Source: Pleomorphomonas diazotrophica
Lineage (GTDB): Bacteria; Pseudomonadota; Alphaproteobacteria; Rhizobiales; Pleomorphomonadaceae
Reading direction: 5' to 3'
NCBI RefSeq assembly: GCF_002844595.1
Contig: NZ_PJNW01000011.1
Coordinates: 186,001 to 250,000, forward strand
Length of the DNA: 64,000 nucleotides
A model generated the notes under the pieces. The model ran no database searches and was not told the DNA's origin. It saw only the letters and a program-made list of their open reading frames with translations. The number at the start of each line of letters is the position of its first letter. Positions within the stretch are counted from its first letter, which is position 1. Below are positions 1-7,631 of this stretch, one piece after another. The position numbers and the translations under genes were made by a program.

Positions 1-59
1 GCTCGGCACTCCGGAAACGTCGAAAAGCGGCAGCCGTAAGCTGCCGGGGCACGCGTCAT
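1..59 (-). CDS. 5' end of an unidentified gene behind the cobalamin riboswitch (partial)
   Basis: An ATG at 59-57 on the minus strand opens a frame beginning MTRAPAAYGCRFSTFPECR that runs off the window edge. A good ribosome binding site, GGGAAAGGA, lies about 6 bases upstream, and the cobalamin riboswitch ends about 45 bases before it. Genes in this position are usually cobalamin or cobalt transport genes, cobalamin biosynthesis genes, or B12-independent isozymes. Nineteen residues are too few to identify this one. The call of a coding start rests on the RBS, the open frame and the riboswitch. Confidence 0.45.
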   Translation of the reverse strand, partial: MTRAPAAYGCRFSTFPECR

Positions 60-104
60 GATCTGGTCCTTTCCCGCCCCACCGGCGGTCTGACTTCCGC
101 GCGC

Positions 105-285
105 GGCGGCAGGTCTCCTGGCTCGCGGTTCGTCACCGGATGCGGCCTTCCCGGTCTTTCGACCAGTGGCACGCTGAGCATCCGGCTCGCCGCTCACAGT
201 TGCGGGGGCAGCCGCGGCTTTCGGAAACTCCGATTCCGCGTTCCCTCTTTCGCCCTCCTCCGGGAGGAGGGACCGTCGCGCCGGG
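105..285 (-). promoter_or_regulatory. cobalamin (adenosylcobalamin) riboswitch
   Basis: Read on the minus strand, the diagnostic blocks appear in the right order: AAGAGGGAA (about 248-240), CTGCCCCCGCAACTGTGAGC (about 211-192), GCCACTGG...CCGGGAAGGC (about 170-144) and GAGCCAGGAGACCTGCC (about 124-108). These are the conserved core of the B12 aptamer, so identity is clear. Between the aptamer and the ATG at 59 lies CCGCCGGTGGGGCGG, a small hairpin next to the Shine-Dalgarno. This suggests control of translation initiation, although I cannot exclude termination. High cobalamin would repress the truncated gene to the left. Confidence 0.93.
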
Positions 286-287
286 CC

Positions 288-316
288 ATTTGCGGCTTGT
301 TGCGAGCCAAAGTCAA
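288..316 (-). promoter_or_regulatory. possible promoter for the riboswitch transcript
   Basis: On the minus strand TTGACT (316-311) is followed after 17 bases by GCAAAT (293-288). The -35 element is close to consensus and the -10 is poor. Its position just ahead of the first riboswitch helix is what makes it plausible. Confidence 0.35.
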
Positions 317-347
317 CCGAGCGACGGAGTGGTTATCCTTTACGGCC

Positions 348-369
348 CCTTAAACTGCCGCATTTAAGG
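348..369. promoter_or_regulatory. inverted repeat CCTTAAA-N8-TTTAAGG ahead of the PBP gene
   Basis: Perfect 7-base arms (348-354 and 363-369) flank an 8-base spacer, within the gap between the riboswitch promoter and the penicillin-binding protein gene. The repeat could be an operator for either divergent gene or chance in an AT-richer spot. No regulator can be named. Confidence 0.3.
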
Positions 370-425
370 TGAATCGGATGCTCCATGGGCCAGCGTGGCC
401 GAGATCCAAGGAGTGGCGGCGGACG

Positions 426-2654
426 ATGCGGAGCGACAGACGTGACATTCGGCGCGACCGGGCCGAGCCGACGTTCGAGACGCCGTCCCGCGAGGGAGAC
501 TTCGCCGCGCGCGACGGCGACCGCTTCACGCCACCCCGTAGCCTGCCCAACTCGCGTGGCAGCCGATCAGCGCGACCGGAGCGGGTGGAGCCGCGCTTTG
601 ACGACGACCGCTACGACGAGGAGACGGAGATGGCCGAACGGCAGCCGCGTCGTCGCCGCAAATCCTCGAAACGCTCGGCGAAACGAGCCCGCCGGTCAAG
701 CATGGGACTGGTCGGTCGCCTTGTCTATTGGAGCATCGTGCTTTGCATCTGGGGGCTGATCGGGGTCGCCGGGATCATCGGCTACACCGTCGCCACCATG
801 CCGCAGATCGACGACTGGAAGGTTCCCGCCCGGCCGCCCAACGTCGAGATCGTCGACGCTTCGGGCACGATCATCGCCAATCGCGGCGACACCGGCGGCG
901 AAGAGGTGACGCTATCCGACATGTCGCGCTTCCTGCCCGAGGCTGTGGTGGCCATCGAGGATCGGCGCTTCTATCACCATTTCGGCGTCGACCCGATCGG
1001 CCTCTCTCGCGCGATGGTCACCAATCTCGCCGCAGGATCGGTGGTGCAGGGCGGCTCGACGCTAACCCAGCAGCTCGCCAAGAACCTGTTCCTGCAGCCG
1101 GATCGCACGCTCGAGCGCAAGCTGCAGGAGGCTGTGCTCGCCCTCTGGCTGGAATGGCGCTTCTCCAAGGATGAGCTCCTGGAGATGTATCTCAACCGGG
1201 TCTATCTCGGCGCTGGCGCCTATGGCGTCGATGCGGCGGCGCGGCGCTATTTCGGCAAGTCGGCCCGCGACGTCAATCTTGCCGAGGCCGCCACCATCGC
1301 CGGCCTTCTGAAGGCGCCGTCACGCTACGCGCCGACCAACTCGCCCAAGCTCGCCGCCGAGCGCGCCAAGGTGGTCCTCGCCGCCATGGTCGACCAAGGC
1401 TACGTCAGCCGCGACGAGGCGGCACGGGCCACCGCCGTCGGAGCGCCACCCCTGCCCACCAAGAGCGGATCGGCCGCCAATTACGTCGCCGACTGGGTGA
1501 TGGATCTGCTGCCCGGCTACGTTGCCCGCTACCGCACCGATCTCGTGGTGACGACAACCATCGATGCCCGCCTCCAGGTGGCGGCGGAAAACGCCATCCG
1601 CGCGACGCTCGACAAGGAAGGCGTCAAGTACAAGGTAAGCCAGGGCGCCCTGGTCGCCGTCGACAACGACGGCGCCGTCAAGGCGTTGGTGGGTGGCAAG
1701 GATTACGCGGCAAGCCAGTTCGATCGTGCCATCGAGGCGCGGCGCCAGCCCGGCTCGGCCTTCAAGCCCTTCGTCTACCTCGCCGCTATCGAGCACGGCT
1801 TCTCGCCCGATTCGATCGTCGTCGACGAGCCGATTTCCATCAACGGCTGGGCGCCCAAGAACTATGAGAACGAGTATCTCGGCCCGGTGACGCTGACGAC
1901 GGCGCTGGCCCGATCGCTCAACACGGTTGCGGCCCGTCTCACCGCCACGCTCGGACCGGACACCGTGGTACAGACTGCCCGTCGCGTCGGCATCGTCAGC
2001 CAGCTCCACGACAACCCGTCCATCGCCCTCGGCACGGGCGAGGTGACGCCGCTCGAAATCACCGCCGCCTACGTGCCTTTCGCCAACGGTGGCTGGGGCA
2101 TCATTCCCTATCTCGTCGAGGACATTCGCACCAAGGACGGCAAGGTGCTGTTCCATCGCCAGGGCGACGGGCCCGGCCGGGTGATCTCGGAGGTGGCCGT
2201 CGGCACCATGAACCGCATGCTGTCGACCGTCGTCACCGACGGCACCGGGCAGAAGGCGCTGCTCTCCGATCGGCCGGTGGCCGGCAAGACCGGCACCAGC
2301 CAGGATTTCCGCGACGCCTGGTTCATCGGCTACACTAACGGCCTTACCGCCGGCGTCTGGCTCGGCAACGACGACAACACGCCGACCAAGAAGGCAACCG
2401 GCGGCGCGTTGACCGCCCTGCTCTGGAACCGGTTCATGACCGAAGCCGCTCGCGACATGCCGGCCAGGCCACTACCGGGCGTCGAACTGGTGCCGCCGCC
2501 CACCAATGTCGGCGTCAGCTTTGGCGAGACGGACGGTCTGCCGATGCAGGGGCCGCAGTTGCCAGGCAACATGCCGGCACCGCCGCTCAACGTGCCGGTC
2601 ACCGAGGCAAGCCCTGCCGAGAGGGGACTGCTGCAGCGCCTGTTCGGCAACTGA
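426..2654 (+). CDS. class A penicillin-binding protein (transglycosylase/transpeptidase), PBP1A family
   Basis: Bifunctional peptidoglycan synthase of 742 residues that polymerises lipid II and cross-links the peptides in the periplasm. The order is a long basic cytoplasmic tail (1-92, rich in Arg), one membrane anchor (about 97-124), a glycosyltransferase domain with EDRRFYHHFG (catalytic Glu near 178) and GGSTLTQQLAKN (209-220), then a transpeptidase domain with SAFK (444-447), SLN (497-499) and KTGT (621-624). All catalytic motifs are intact. I chose the ATG at 426, with AAGGAG 12 bases upstream. A GTG at 369 in the same frame would add 19 residues. The final 60 residues are Pro-rich. It is preceded by a divergent riboswitch-controlled gene and meets a convergent peptidase gene after 7 bases. 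Confidence 0.95.
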   Translation: MRSDRRDIRRDRAEPTFETPSREGDFAARDGDRFTPPRSLPNSRGSRSARPERVEPRFDDDRYDEETEMAERQPRRRRKSSKRSAKRARRSSMGLVGRLVYWSIVLCIWGLIGVAGIIGYTVATMPQIDDWKVPARPPNVEIVDASGTIIANRGDTGGEEVTLSDMSRFLPEAVVAIEDRRFYHHFGVDPIGLSRAMVTNLAAGSVVQGGSTLTQQLAKNLFLQPDRTLERKLQEAVLALWLEWRFSKDELLEMYLNRVYLGAGAYGVDAAARRYFGKSARDVNLAEAATIAGLLKAPSRYAPTNSPKLAAERAKVVLAAMVDQGYVSRDEAARATAVGAPPLPTKSGSAANYVADWVMDLLPGYVARYRTDLVVTTTIDARLQVAAENAIRATLDKEGVKYKVSQGALVAVDNDGAVKALVGGKDYAASQFDRAIEARRQPGSAFKPFVYLAAIEHGFSPDSIVVDEPISINGWAPKNYENEYLGPVTLTTALARSLNTVAARLTATLGPDTVVQTARRVGIVSQLHDNPSIALGTGEVTPLEITAAYVPFANGGWGIIPYLVEDIRTKDGKVLFHRQGDGPGRVISEVAVGTMNRMLSTVVTDGTGQKALLSDRPVAGKTGTSQDFRDAWFIGYTNGLTAGVWLGNDDNTPTKKATGGALTALLWNRFMTEAARDMPARPLPGVELVPPPTNVGVSFGETDGLPMQGPQLPGNMPAPPLNVPVTEASPAERGLLQRLFGN

Positions 2655-2661
2655 CCGGAGA

Positions 2662-3411
2662 TCACGGCAGCCGGTGCAAACCGGCTCCGTTCTTTTTCAG
2701 CCAGTCCTTGGCCGCCTCCGTTGCCGGACAGAGCCGATGACAGATCGCCCAGAAACGGTCGGAATGGTTCATTTCCTTGAGATGGGCAACCTCGTGGGCG
2801 GCCACGTAATCGAGAACGAAGGGCGGTGCCATGACCAGCCGCCATGAGAAGGCCAACACGCCACGCGCCGATGCCGATCCCCAGCGGGACGTAGTGTCCT
2901 TGAGTCGGATGGCCGAGGGTCGGACGCCGAGCGCCGCTGCGTGGTGCGCCACGGCGGCAGCGAGATCGGCGCGTGCCTCTTTCTTCAGATGGTCGGCAAG
3001 ACGACGACGAACATGTGGCGTGTCGCCGGGCACCTCGATCGCCGGGCCCTCGTCGCTGGCAACGAGCCGGATGCGGCCGCGCGACAAGCCGGTGGAGATG
3101 ACGCGATGGACAACGCCACGGATCGGAACGGCGACCGGCAATTCAGGGGTGTCGGGCCTCGCCGCGAGCCGCTCGGCGATCCATTGGGCATGACGGGCGA
3201 CGAAAGCCTTGGCCTCGGCGAGCGTTCCGCGACGGGGAATGGTGACAACGGCGCCGTCGCCCCGCCGGTCGAGCCGCAAGGTGTAACGGCGAGCGCGGGC
3301 GTTCCGGCGCACCGCCACCTCGACCATGCTGTCGCCGGCCAGGATCGGAAAGCTCGCGGGCGCCGAGCGCTTCTTTTCGGGAGTTTGCAGGAAGGGCAGA
3401 CGAATCGACAT
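2662..3411 (-). CDS. YgjP/M48-type zinc metallopeptidase (DUF45)
   Basis: A predicted 249-residue protein of the YgjP-like metallopeptidase family. The key element is HEVAHLKEMNHSDRFW at about 206-221, an HExxH zinc site followed by the conserved N-H-x-x-x-F-W segment typical of this family. It is preceded by the RWGSAS motif near 176. There is no signal peptide, so it is cytoplasmic. The frame stays open far upstream to 4191, but that part has no family similarity and overlaps the next gene. The ATG at 3411 (MSIRLPFLQ) gives the usual family length. Its substrate is unknown; some relatives have been linked to SprT-like roles. Confidence 0.85.
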   Translation of the reverse strand: MSIRLPFLQTPEKKRSAPASFPILAGDSMVEVAVRRNARARRYTLRLDRRGDGAVVTIPRRGTLAEAKAFVARHAQWIAERLAARPDTPELPVAVPIRGVVHRVISTGLSRGRIRLVASDEGPAIEVPGDTPHVRRRLADHLKKEARADLAAAVAHHAAALGVRPSAIRLKDTTSRWGSASARGVLAFSWRLVMAPPFVLDYVAAHEVAHLKEMNHSDRFWAICHRLCPATEAAKDWLKKNGAGLHRLP

Positions 3412-3445
3412 GGCGAGAGTGTAGGGGCGGTAGCTGATATGACAA

Positions 3446-3476
3446 AGCCCCCGCGCTCGGTTGGAGCGCGGGGGCT
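3446..3476 (-). terminator. strong hairpin terminator after the DUF2852 gene
   Basis: A 13-bp perfect stem (AGCCCCCGCGCTC with GAGCGCGGGGGCT) and a 5-base loop. On the minus strand it is followed by TTTGTC, so it best serves the DUF2852 gene ending at 3507. It also separates that gene from the peptidase gene. Confidence 0.75.
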
Positions 3477-3506
3477 CTTGGCCTGCCGGTCGTGGAGGGA
3501 GCCGGG

Positions 3507-3917
3507 TCAGACCCCTGCATCCGGCGCCGGATTGCGGCTCGCCTTGAAGCGGTCGAACTCTTCCTGGTCCTTGGCGCGACGCAGGTTGGCGAGGAACTCG
3601 TCGAACTCGTCCCGCATCCGGTCGAGGGCCGCGCGCTCCTCTTCGAGGCGCTTCAGCTCGGCTTCGCGGTAGGCGTCGAAGGCCGTGTTGCCAGTCGAGC
3701 CGGCACGGTAGTGTTGAAAGCCGCCACGCTCGAAGCCGGCACGACGGGCGGCGCGTTCGAGGTCCGGGCGAAGGTCGTTCCAGCGGGCGCGCATGCGATC
3801 CCCCCAAAGTATATAGGCAAGTACTGCCAGGCCGATCGGCCAGAAGATCACGAAACCGACGATCATCGCCGCGATGGATAGCGGATGAAAGCCGGGCCTC
3901 ATCACGCAGCTTCTCAT
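3507..3917 (-). CDS. DUF2852 membrane protein
   Basis: A 136-residue protein with one hydrophobic segment near the N-terminus (PLSIAAMIVGFVIFWPIGLA, about 12-31). A charged, probably coiled-coil region rich in Glu, Arg and Lys follows (about 75-125, ...AELKRLEEERAALDRMRDEF...). This matches the alphaproteobacterial DUF2852 family, of unknown function. The ATG at 3917 has AAGGGAAG upstream. A second ATG five codons later (3902) with GAGAAG upstream is equally possible. It would sit in the inner membrane with its C-terminal helix in the cytoplasm. Confidence 0.8.
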   Translation of the reverse strand: MRSCVMRPGFHPLSIAAMIVGFVIFWPIGLAVLAYILWGDRMRARWNDLRPDLERAARRAGFERGGFQHYRAGSTGNTAFDAYREAELKRLEEERAALDRMRDEFDEFLANLRRAKDQEEFDRFKASRNPAPDAGV

Positions 3918-4442
3918 TTTTCTTCCCTTTCGGAGTGTTCCGAGCAACGATACCGAAGTGGCCCTGGTCAAAGCCGCCTTCAAGAGCCGTCGAGGACTTT
4001 TTTGGACGAGGGACTGGAACCATTCTGATCTTGCGAGAAGGGTGGGCACTGCTCGCAGGACGATTCGACTTGGCCAATGACAGCCAATCCTCGCTCCCCT
4101 CGGCCCACGGGTGGCCGACATCGGCGATTCGTTTGGGGATGCTCGCCTTTGGTCGGCGCACAGGGTGCGTCAAGCACGTAAAAAAACGCAAAAAGTGACC
4201 CGCCGGACACCCTCCACGCGATTTTCAAGCAGCAGAAACGCTAACTTCTGTGGTAAGACTAGGAGTGGAGCGGTTCTGAAGTGCGGGCGGTCTGGCGCGT
4301 CATTGCCATGGCGATGGCGCGATGTGCCGGGTAAAAAGACGAATTCGGCGGTGGAATAGCTCTTTTAGAAACAAACTGGCTCGATGCAGCTCTCCGCGGG
4401 CATCGGTCTGGGGCTATGTTTTGGCGGAGATGAGAAGACAGA
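3918..4442. other. 525-bp intergenic region with no recognisable gene
   Basis: Both flanking genes are transcribed away from this gap, so it must hold both promoters. Base composition is more mixed than in the genes, with A-runs at about 4180-4192. Short open frames exist but show no coding character or ribosome binding site. A long 5' leader for the cold-shock gene, as known for cspA-type mRNAs, would fit here, but I see no defined structure. Confidence 0.4.
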
Positions 4443-5171
4443 ATGGGTAAGGGTAAGGATTTCCGCCCGCCGCGGCGGCGTGGCGGATTTGATGACGACA
4501 TGATGCCGTCGTTCGACATTCGTCCCGAGCGGCCGGCGCGCAGTTTCGGCGGTCCTTCGCCGTATGACAGCGCCCCCCCGGCCGGTCCGGTGGTGGAAGC
4601 GACGGTATCCTGGTTCAACCCCGAGAAGGGTTTCGGCTTTACCGCGCTCACCGACGGTTCGGGCGATGCCTTCCTGCACATCGGCCAGCTGCAGGCGGTG
4701 GGGCGCGACAGCGTACCGCCGGGTGCCACGCTGAAAGTCCAGGTGGCGCAGGGCGCCAAGGGCAAGCAGGTTGTCAAGGTGGTCGAGGTCGACGAGTCCA
4801 CTGCGACGCCGCAGGCGCCGCGCGCGCCGCGTCCGGGTGGGTTCGGCGGCGGTGACCGTGGTCCGCGTCCGGGCGGCTTTGGTGGTGACCGCGGCGGCTT
4901 CGGCGGCGGCGGCTTTGGTGCTCCTCGCCCGCCGCGCCGTTCGGTCGACACGTCGTCTGCGACGCCGCTCGATGGCACGGTCAAGTGGTTCAACCCCGAG
5001 AAGGGCTTCGGCTTCGTGGCCGGCGAGGATGGTGGCAAGGACGTGTTCGTCCACATCTCCGTCCTGCAGTCGGCTGGCATGGGGCCGCTGACCGACGGTC
5101 AGCGCGTTGCCATGAAGATCGTCGAAACCCCGAAGGGGCGCGAGGCGGTCGAGATCAGCCTTCTCGACTGA
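4443..5171 (+). CDS. double cold-shock-domain protein
   Basis: A 242-residue nucleic-acid-binding protein with two cold-shock domains. The first is at about 55-115 (VSWFNPEKGFGFTAL, DAFLHI) and the second at about 180-242 (VKWFNPEKGFGFVAG, DVFVHIS). Both keep the RNP1 (KGFGF) and RNP2-like (VFVHI) motifs, the first with FLHI. The linker (about 125-165) is a Gly/Arg/Phe-rich low-complexity segment with repeated GGFGG and RPGGF units. Such two-domain CSPs are common in Rhizobiales and probably act as RNA chaperones. The start is the ATG with GGAGATGAG upstream. The N-terminal 50 residues are basic and disordered. Confidence 0.9.
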   Translation: MGKGKDFRPPRRRGGFDDDMMPSFDIRPERPARSFGGPSPYDSAPPAGPVVEATVSWFNPEKGFGFTALTDGSGDAFLHIGQLQAVGRDSVPPGATLKVQVAQGAKGKQVVKVVEVDESTATPQAPRAPRPGGFGGGDRGPRPGGFGGDRGGFGGGGFGAPRPPRRSVDTSSATPLDGTVKWFNPEKGFGFVAGEDGGKDVFVHISVLQSAGMGPLTDGQRVAMKIVETPKGREAVEISLLD

Positions 5172-5193
5172 TCGCCACGACAATCGATAACTC

Positions 5194-5220
5194 CGGGCGG
5201 CGGCACCCTGTCGCCGCCCG
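5194..5220 (+). terminator. hairpin after the cold-shock gene
   Basis: A 9-bp perfect stem (CGGGCGGCG with CGCCGCCCG) and a 9-base loop, 22 bases after the stop codon. The tail is only weakly T-rich (GTGTGTGTTT). Confidence 0.6.
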
Positions 5221-5333
5221 AGAGTGTGTGTTTGCAAGGCGTCCAGCCTCGCTTTTTCGCTTCTGCCTGTCCGTCGAATGCACGGGATTGCAGGCCTCTC
5301 CCCTACCCTCAGTCGTGTCTCTCGGTGACACGC

Positions 5334-5696
5334 TCAGGGCATGCGCACCACGAACATCTTTCGCGTGGTTTCCACCACTTCCCAGATGCCGGAGAAACCA
5401 GGCCGCAGGATGAAACTGTCGCCGGTCCTGAGGATGCGCGGCGTTTCCTTGCCCGTCTCATGCACGATGGAGACGCCGGAGAGGATGGTGCAGAACTCCC
5501 ACTCGTCATAGGCGACACGCCAAGCGCCCGGTGTCGATTCCCAGACGCCGGCATAAAGCTTTTCGGCGTCGCGCTCCTCGACGAGCCAAGTTCGGCTCCT
5601 CGGATTGCCCTTGATGATCCGGTCAGGGTCAGGCCCGCCGTCCTCCGGCTCAACGGCAGTGAGATCGAAGCCGAGGAACAGTGCGTCGTCTTCCAT
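5334..5696 (-). CDS. small cupin-domain protein (DUF861/cupin_3 type)
   Basis: A 120-residue single cupin barrel. The segment EWEFCTILSGVSIVHETGK...RILRTGDSFILRPGFSGIWEV resembles the C-terminal cupin of ureidoglycine aminohydrolase-like proteins (DUF861), which often accompany amidohydrolases and sugar or amino-acid catabolic genes. It starts 39 bases after the stop of the amidohydrolase gene, on the same strand, so the two probably form one transcript. The reaction is not known; a small-molecule binding or isomerising role is a guess. Confidence 0.75.
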   Translation of the reverse strand: MEDDALFLGFDLTAVEPEDGGPDPDRIIKGNPRSRTWLVEERDAEKLYAGVWESTPGAWRVAYDEWEFCTILSGVSIVHETGKETPRILRTGDSFILRPGFSGIWEVVETTRKMFVVRMP

Positions 5697-5735
5697 GGCG
5701 AACCTCCTTCTGCCGGCAGATCGCCGGGCTACGGA

Positions 5736-6593
5736 TCAGCCTATTCCATAGATGCGGGTGGCGTTGCGGTGGAACAGCTTTTCCCGCTCCGTTTCACTGG
5801 CGCTTTCAACCAAGCGCCACGTTGCCTCGATCCAGTCGGTCAGCGAGGCGCGCTGCGCCGACCACGGCCAATCACTTCCCCAGACCACACGATCCCAACC
5901 GAAGGCTTCGATGGTTGTCTCGACCACAGGCCTGAGGTCATCCACCGTCCAGCCATCGGCAACGGTGCCGATGACACCGGACACCTTCGCAACAACGCCT
6001 GGGCGGCGCGCGAGTTCAACGAGAGCCGTCTTCCAGGTGGCAAATAGATCCGGCCGCGAGGCCGAACCGCCGCCACAGTGATCGAGCACGAAGGCGACGC
6101 CGGGACAGGCGTCGACGAGCTCGGCGGCGATGCCGAGCTGATCGGGGCGGACGCAGATGTCAAAGGTGAGACCGGTGCCGGCGAGGCGGCCGACGTTCTC
6201 GCGGAAAAGCCGCGTACGAGAGACCTCATCCGGCACGACATGCAGGATACGTCTGAAGCCGCGGATGAACGGATCGGCGCAGGCACGCTCCACCTGTTGA
6301 GCGAACCCGGCATGCTCGGGCCGCGCATTGGAGATGGCGGCGCGGATGTGGCGAACGGGGCCGCCGGCAAGATCGCGAATGAACTCGATCTCCCGGTCGA
6401 TATCCGCCTCGACGACGTCAACCTCCATGTGAAGGCAGTCGGTGACGCCAAGCGGGTGCGCCTCGGCGGCATAAAGCTCATAGGTCCAGTCGTGAGCGGC
6501 AAGCGTCGGCTCGCTGCCGAGCCAGGGATAGACAAGACTGTCCCGGTAGACGAGGTGCAGATGCGTATCGATCAGGCGCGTCGGAACACTCAT
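5736..6593 (-). CDS. amidohydrolase-2 family protein, lactonase-like (COG3618)
   Basis: A 285-residue TIM-barrel hydrolase. It starts with the metal-binding DTHLHL motif (about 9-14), has FVLDHCGGG in the middle (His near 189), and ends with VVWGSDWPW (about 238-246), the pattern of L-fuconolactonase / L-rhamnono-lactonase-like amidohydrolases. It is the first gene of a two-gene minus-strand unit with the cupin. A sugar-type ABC importer and a fumarylacetoacetase-fold hydrolase next door support a role in opening sugar lactones. The exact lactone cannot be read from sequence. Confidence 0.8.
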   Translation of the reverse strand: MSVPTRLIDTHLHLVYRDSLVYPWLGSEPTLAAHDWTYELYAAEAHPLGVTDCLHMEVDVVEADIDREIEFIRDLAGGPVRHIRAAISNARPEHAGFAQQVERACADPFIRGFRRILHVVPDEVSRTRLFRENVGRLAGTGLTFDICVRPDQLGIAAELVDACPGVAFVLDHCGGGSASRPDLFATWKTALVELARRPGVVAKVSGVIGTVADGWTVDDLRPVVETTIEAFGWDRVVWGSDWPWSAQRASLTDWIEATWRLVESASETEREKLFHRNATRIYGIG

Positions 6594-6740
6594 CAGAAGC
6601 CTCGGGCTAGCAGGGCGTGGTCGGTGACAGCCGAACAGTAAAGGAAAAAGGCGGCCTCAGGAGTCCGACGAAGGTTGCAAACTCCCCCCTCGTCAGGAGA
6701 GATCGTTTGGCGCCTTCCCGGCATGGCCATCCTGCGATAG

Positions 6741-6755
6741 AAGCGGATACCGCTT
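6741..6755. promoter_or_regulatory. inverted repeat AAGCGG-ATA-CCGCTT before the hydrolase gene
   Basis: Perfect 6-base arms lie 19 bases before the ATG of the FAH-family gene, in the gap between two divergent catabolic genes. It could be a regulator site. GTTTT after it also makes it resemble a small terminator. Not assigned to any regulator. Confidence 0.35.
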
Positions 6756-6774
6756 GTTTTACGGGATGATCCTC

Positions 6775-7617
6775 ATGAAGTTCATTCGCCATGGCGCTGT
6801 CGGCGCTGAGAAGCCGGGCCTTGTCGACGCTGCCGGTCGCCACCGCGATCTCTCCGCCCATATCGACGATCTTTCCGGCGCTGCGTTGTCCAAGGCATCG
6901 CTTGCGAAGCTTGCCGCCATCGATCCGGAAAGCCTGCCCTTGGTGGCGGAAGGAACGCGTCTCGGCGCGCCGGTGGCCGGCACGCGCAACTTCATCGCCG
7001 TCGGCATGAACTATGCTGACCATGCCGCCGAGACCGGCGGCACGGTGCCACCCGAGCCGCTGCTGTTCAGCAAGGCGCCCAACTGCATCGTCGGCCCGAA
7101 CGACGACATTCTGATTCCCCCAGGAGCTACAAAGCTGGACTGGGAGGTGGAGCTGGCGATCGTCATCGGCGAGACCGCATGGCAAGTCGAGGAAGCCGGC
7201 GCCTTCGACCACATCGCGGGCTTTGTGTTGTGCAACGACGTATCCGAGCGTGCCTTTCAGATGGAAGGCACCGGCCAGTGGTTGAAGGGCAAGAGCGCCC
7301 CGACCTTCGGCCCGCTCGGCCCATGGCTGGTGACGCCGGACGAGATCACCGACGTCCAGAAACTTGCCATGGAGCTCGACCTCAACGGCGCGCCGCGCCA
7401 GCGCGGCAACACCGCGACGATGGTGTTCGGCGTCCGGACGCTGGTGTCCTACGTATCCCGCTTCATCAAGCTCGATCCGGGCGACGTCATCACCACCGGC
7501 ACGCCGCCGGGCGTCGGCATGGGCCGTAAGCCGCCGGAGTTTCTCAAGGCGGGCGATATGCTGCGCCTCACCGTCGAGGGGCTGGGCGAGCAGCACCAGA
7601 AAGTGGCGCTCTATTGA
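6775..7617 (+). CDS. fumarylacetoacetate hydrolase-family protein
   Basis: A 280-residue protein of the FAH superfamily, which hydrolyses or hydrates 2-keto and diketo acids at a Mg/Mn centre. The C-terminal catalytic domain shows DWEVELAIVIGE, FVLCNDVSER (metal ligands Glu, Glu, Asp), then PTFGPLGPWLVT and DVITTGTPPGVGMG. This subfamily includes 2,4-diketo-3-deoxy-L-fuconate (or L-rhamnonate) hydrolases, which would suit the lactonase-like neighbour and the sugar importer; that link is inferred. The ATG at 6775 (MKFIRHG) is the family start. Upstream in-frame ATG/GTG codons add only seven residues. It converges with the regulator gene 14 bases downstream. Confidence 0.85.
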   Translation: MKFIRHGAVGAEKPGLVDAAGRHRDLSAHIDDLSGAALSKASLAKLAAIDPESLPLVAEGTRLGAPVAGTRNFIAVGMNYADHAAETGGTVPPEPLLFSKAPNCIVGPNDDILIPPGATKLDWEVELAIVIGETAWQVEEAGAFDHIAGFVLCNDVSERAFQMEGTGQWLKGKSAPTFGPLGPWLVTPDEITDVQKLAMELDLNGAPRQRGNTATMVFGVRTLVSYVSRFIKLDPGDVITTGTPPGVGMGRKPPEFLKAGDMLRLTVEGLGEQHQKVALY

Positions 7618-7631
7618 GCGATGCCGTCCCC

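Noticed and set aside
1320-2156. Long minus-strand open frame inside the penicillin-binding protein gene
   Set aside because: Typical GC-rich codon shadow; no domain, no RBS, fully inside a gene with clear motifs.
3918-4442. tRNA or small RNA gene in the gap before the cold-shock gene
   Set aside because: No cloverleaf arms or GTTCRANNC T-loop pattern seen; only unstructured mixed sequence.
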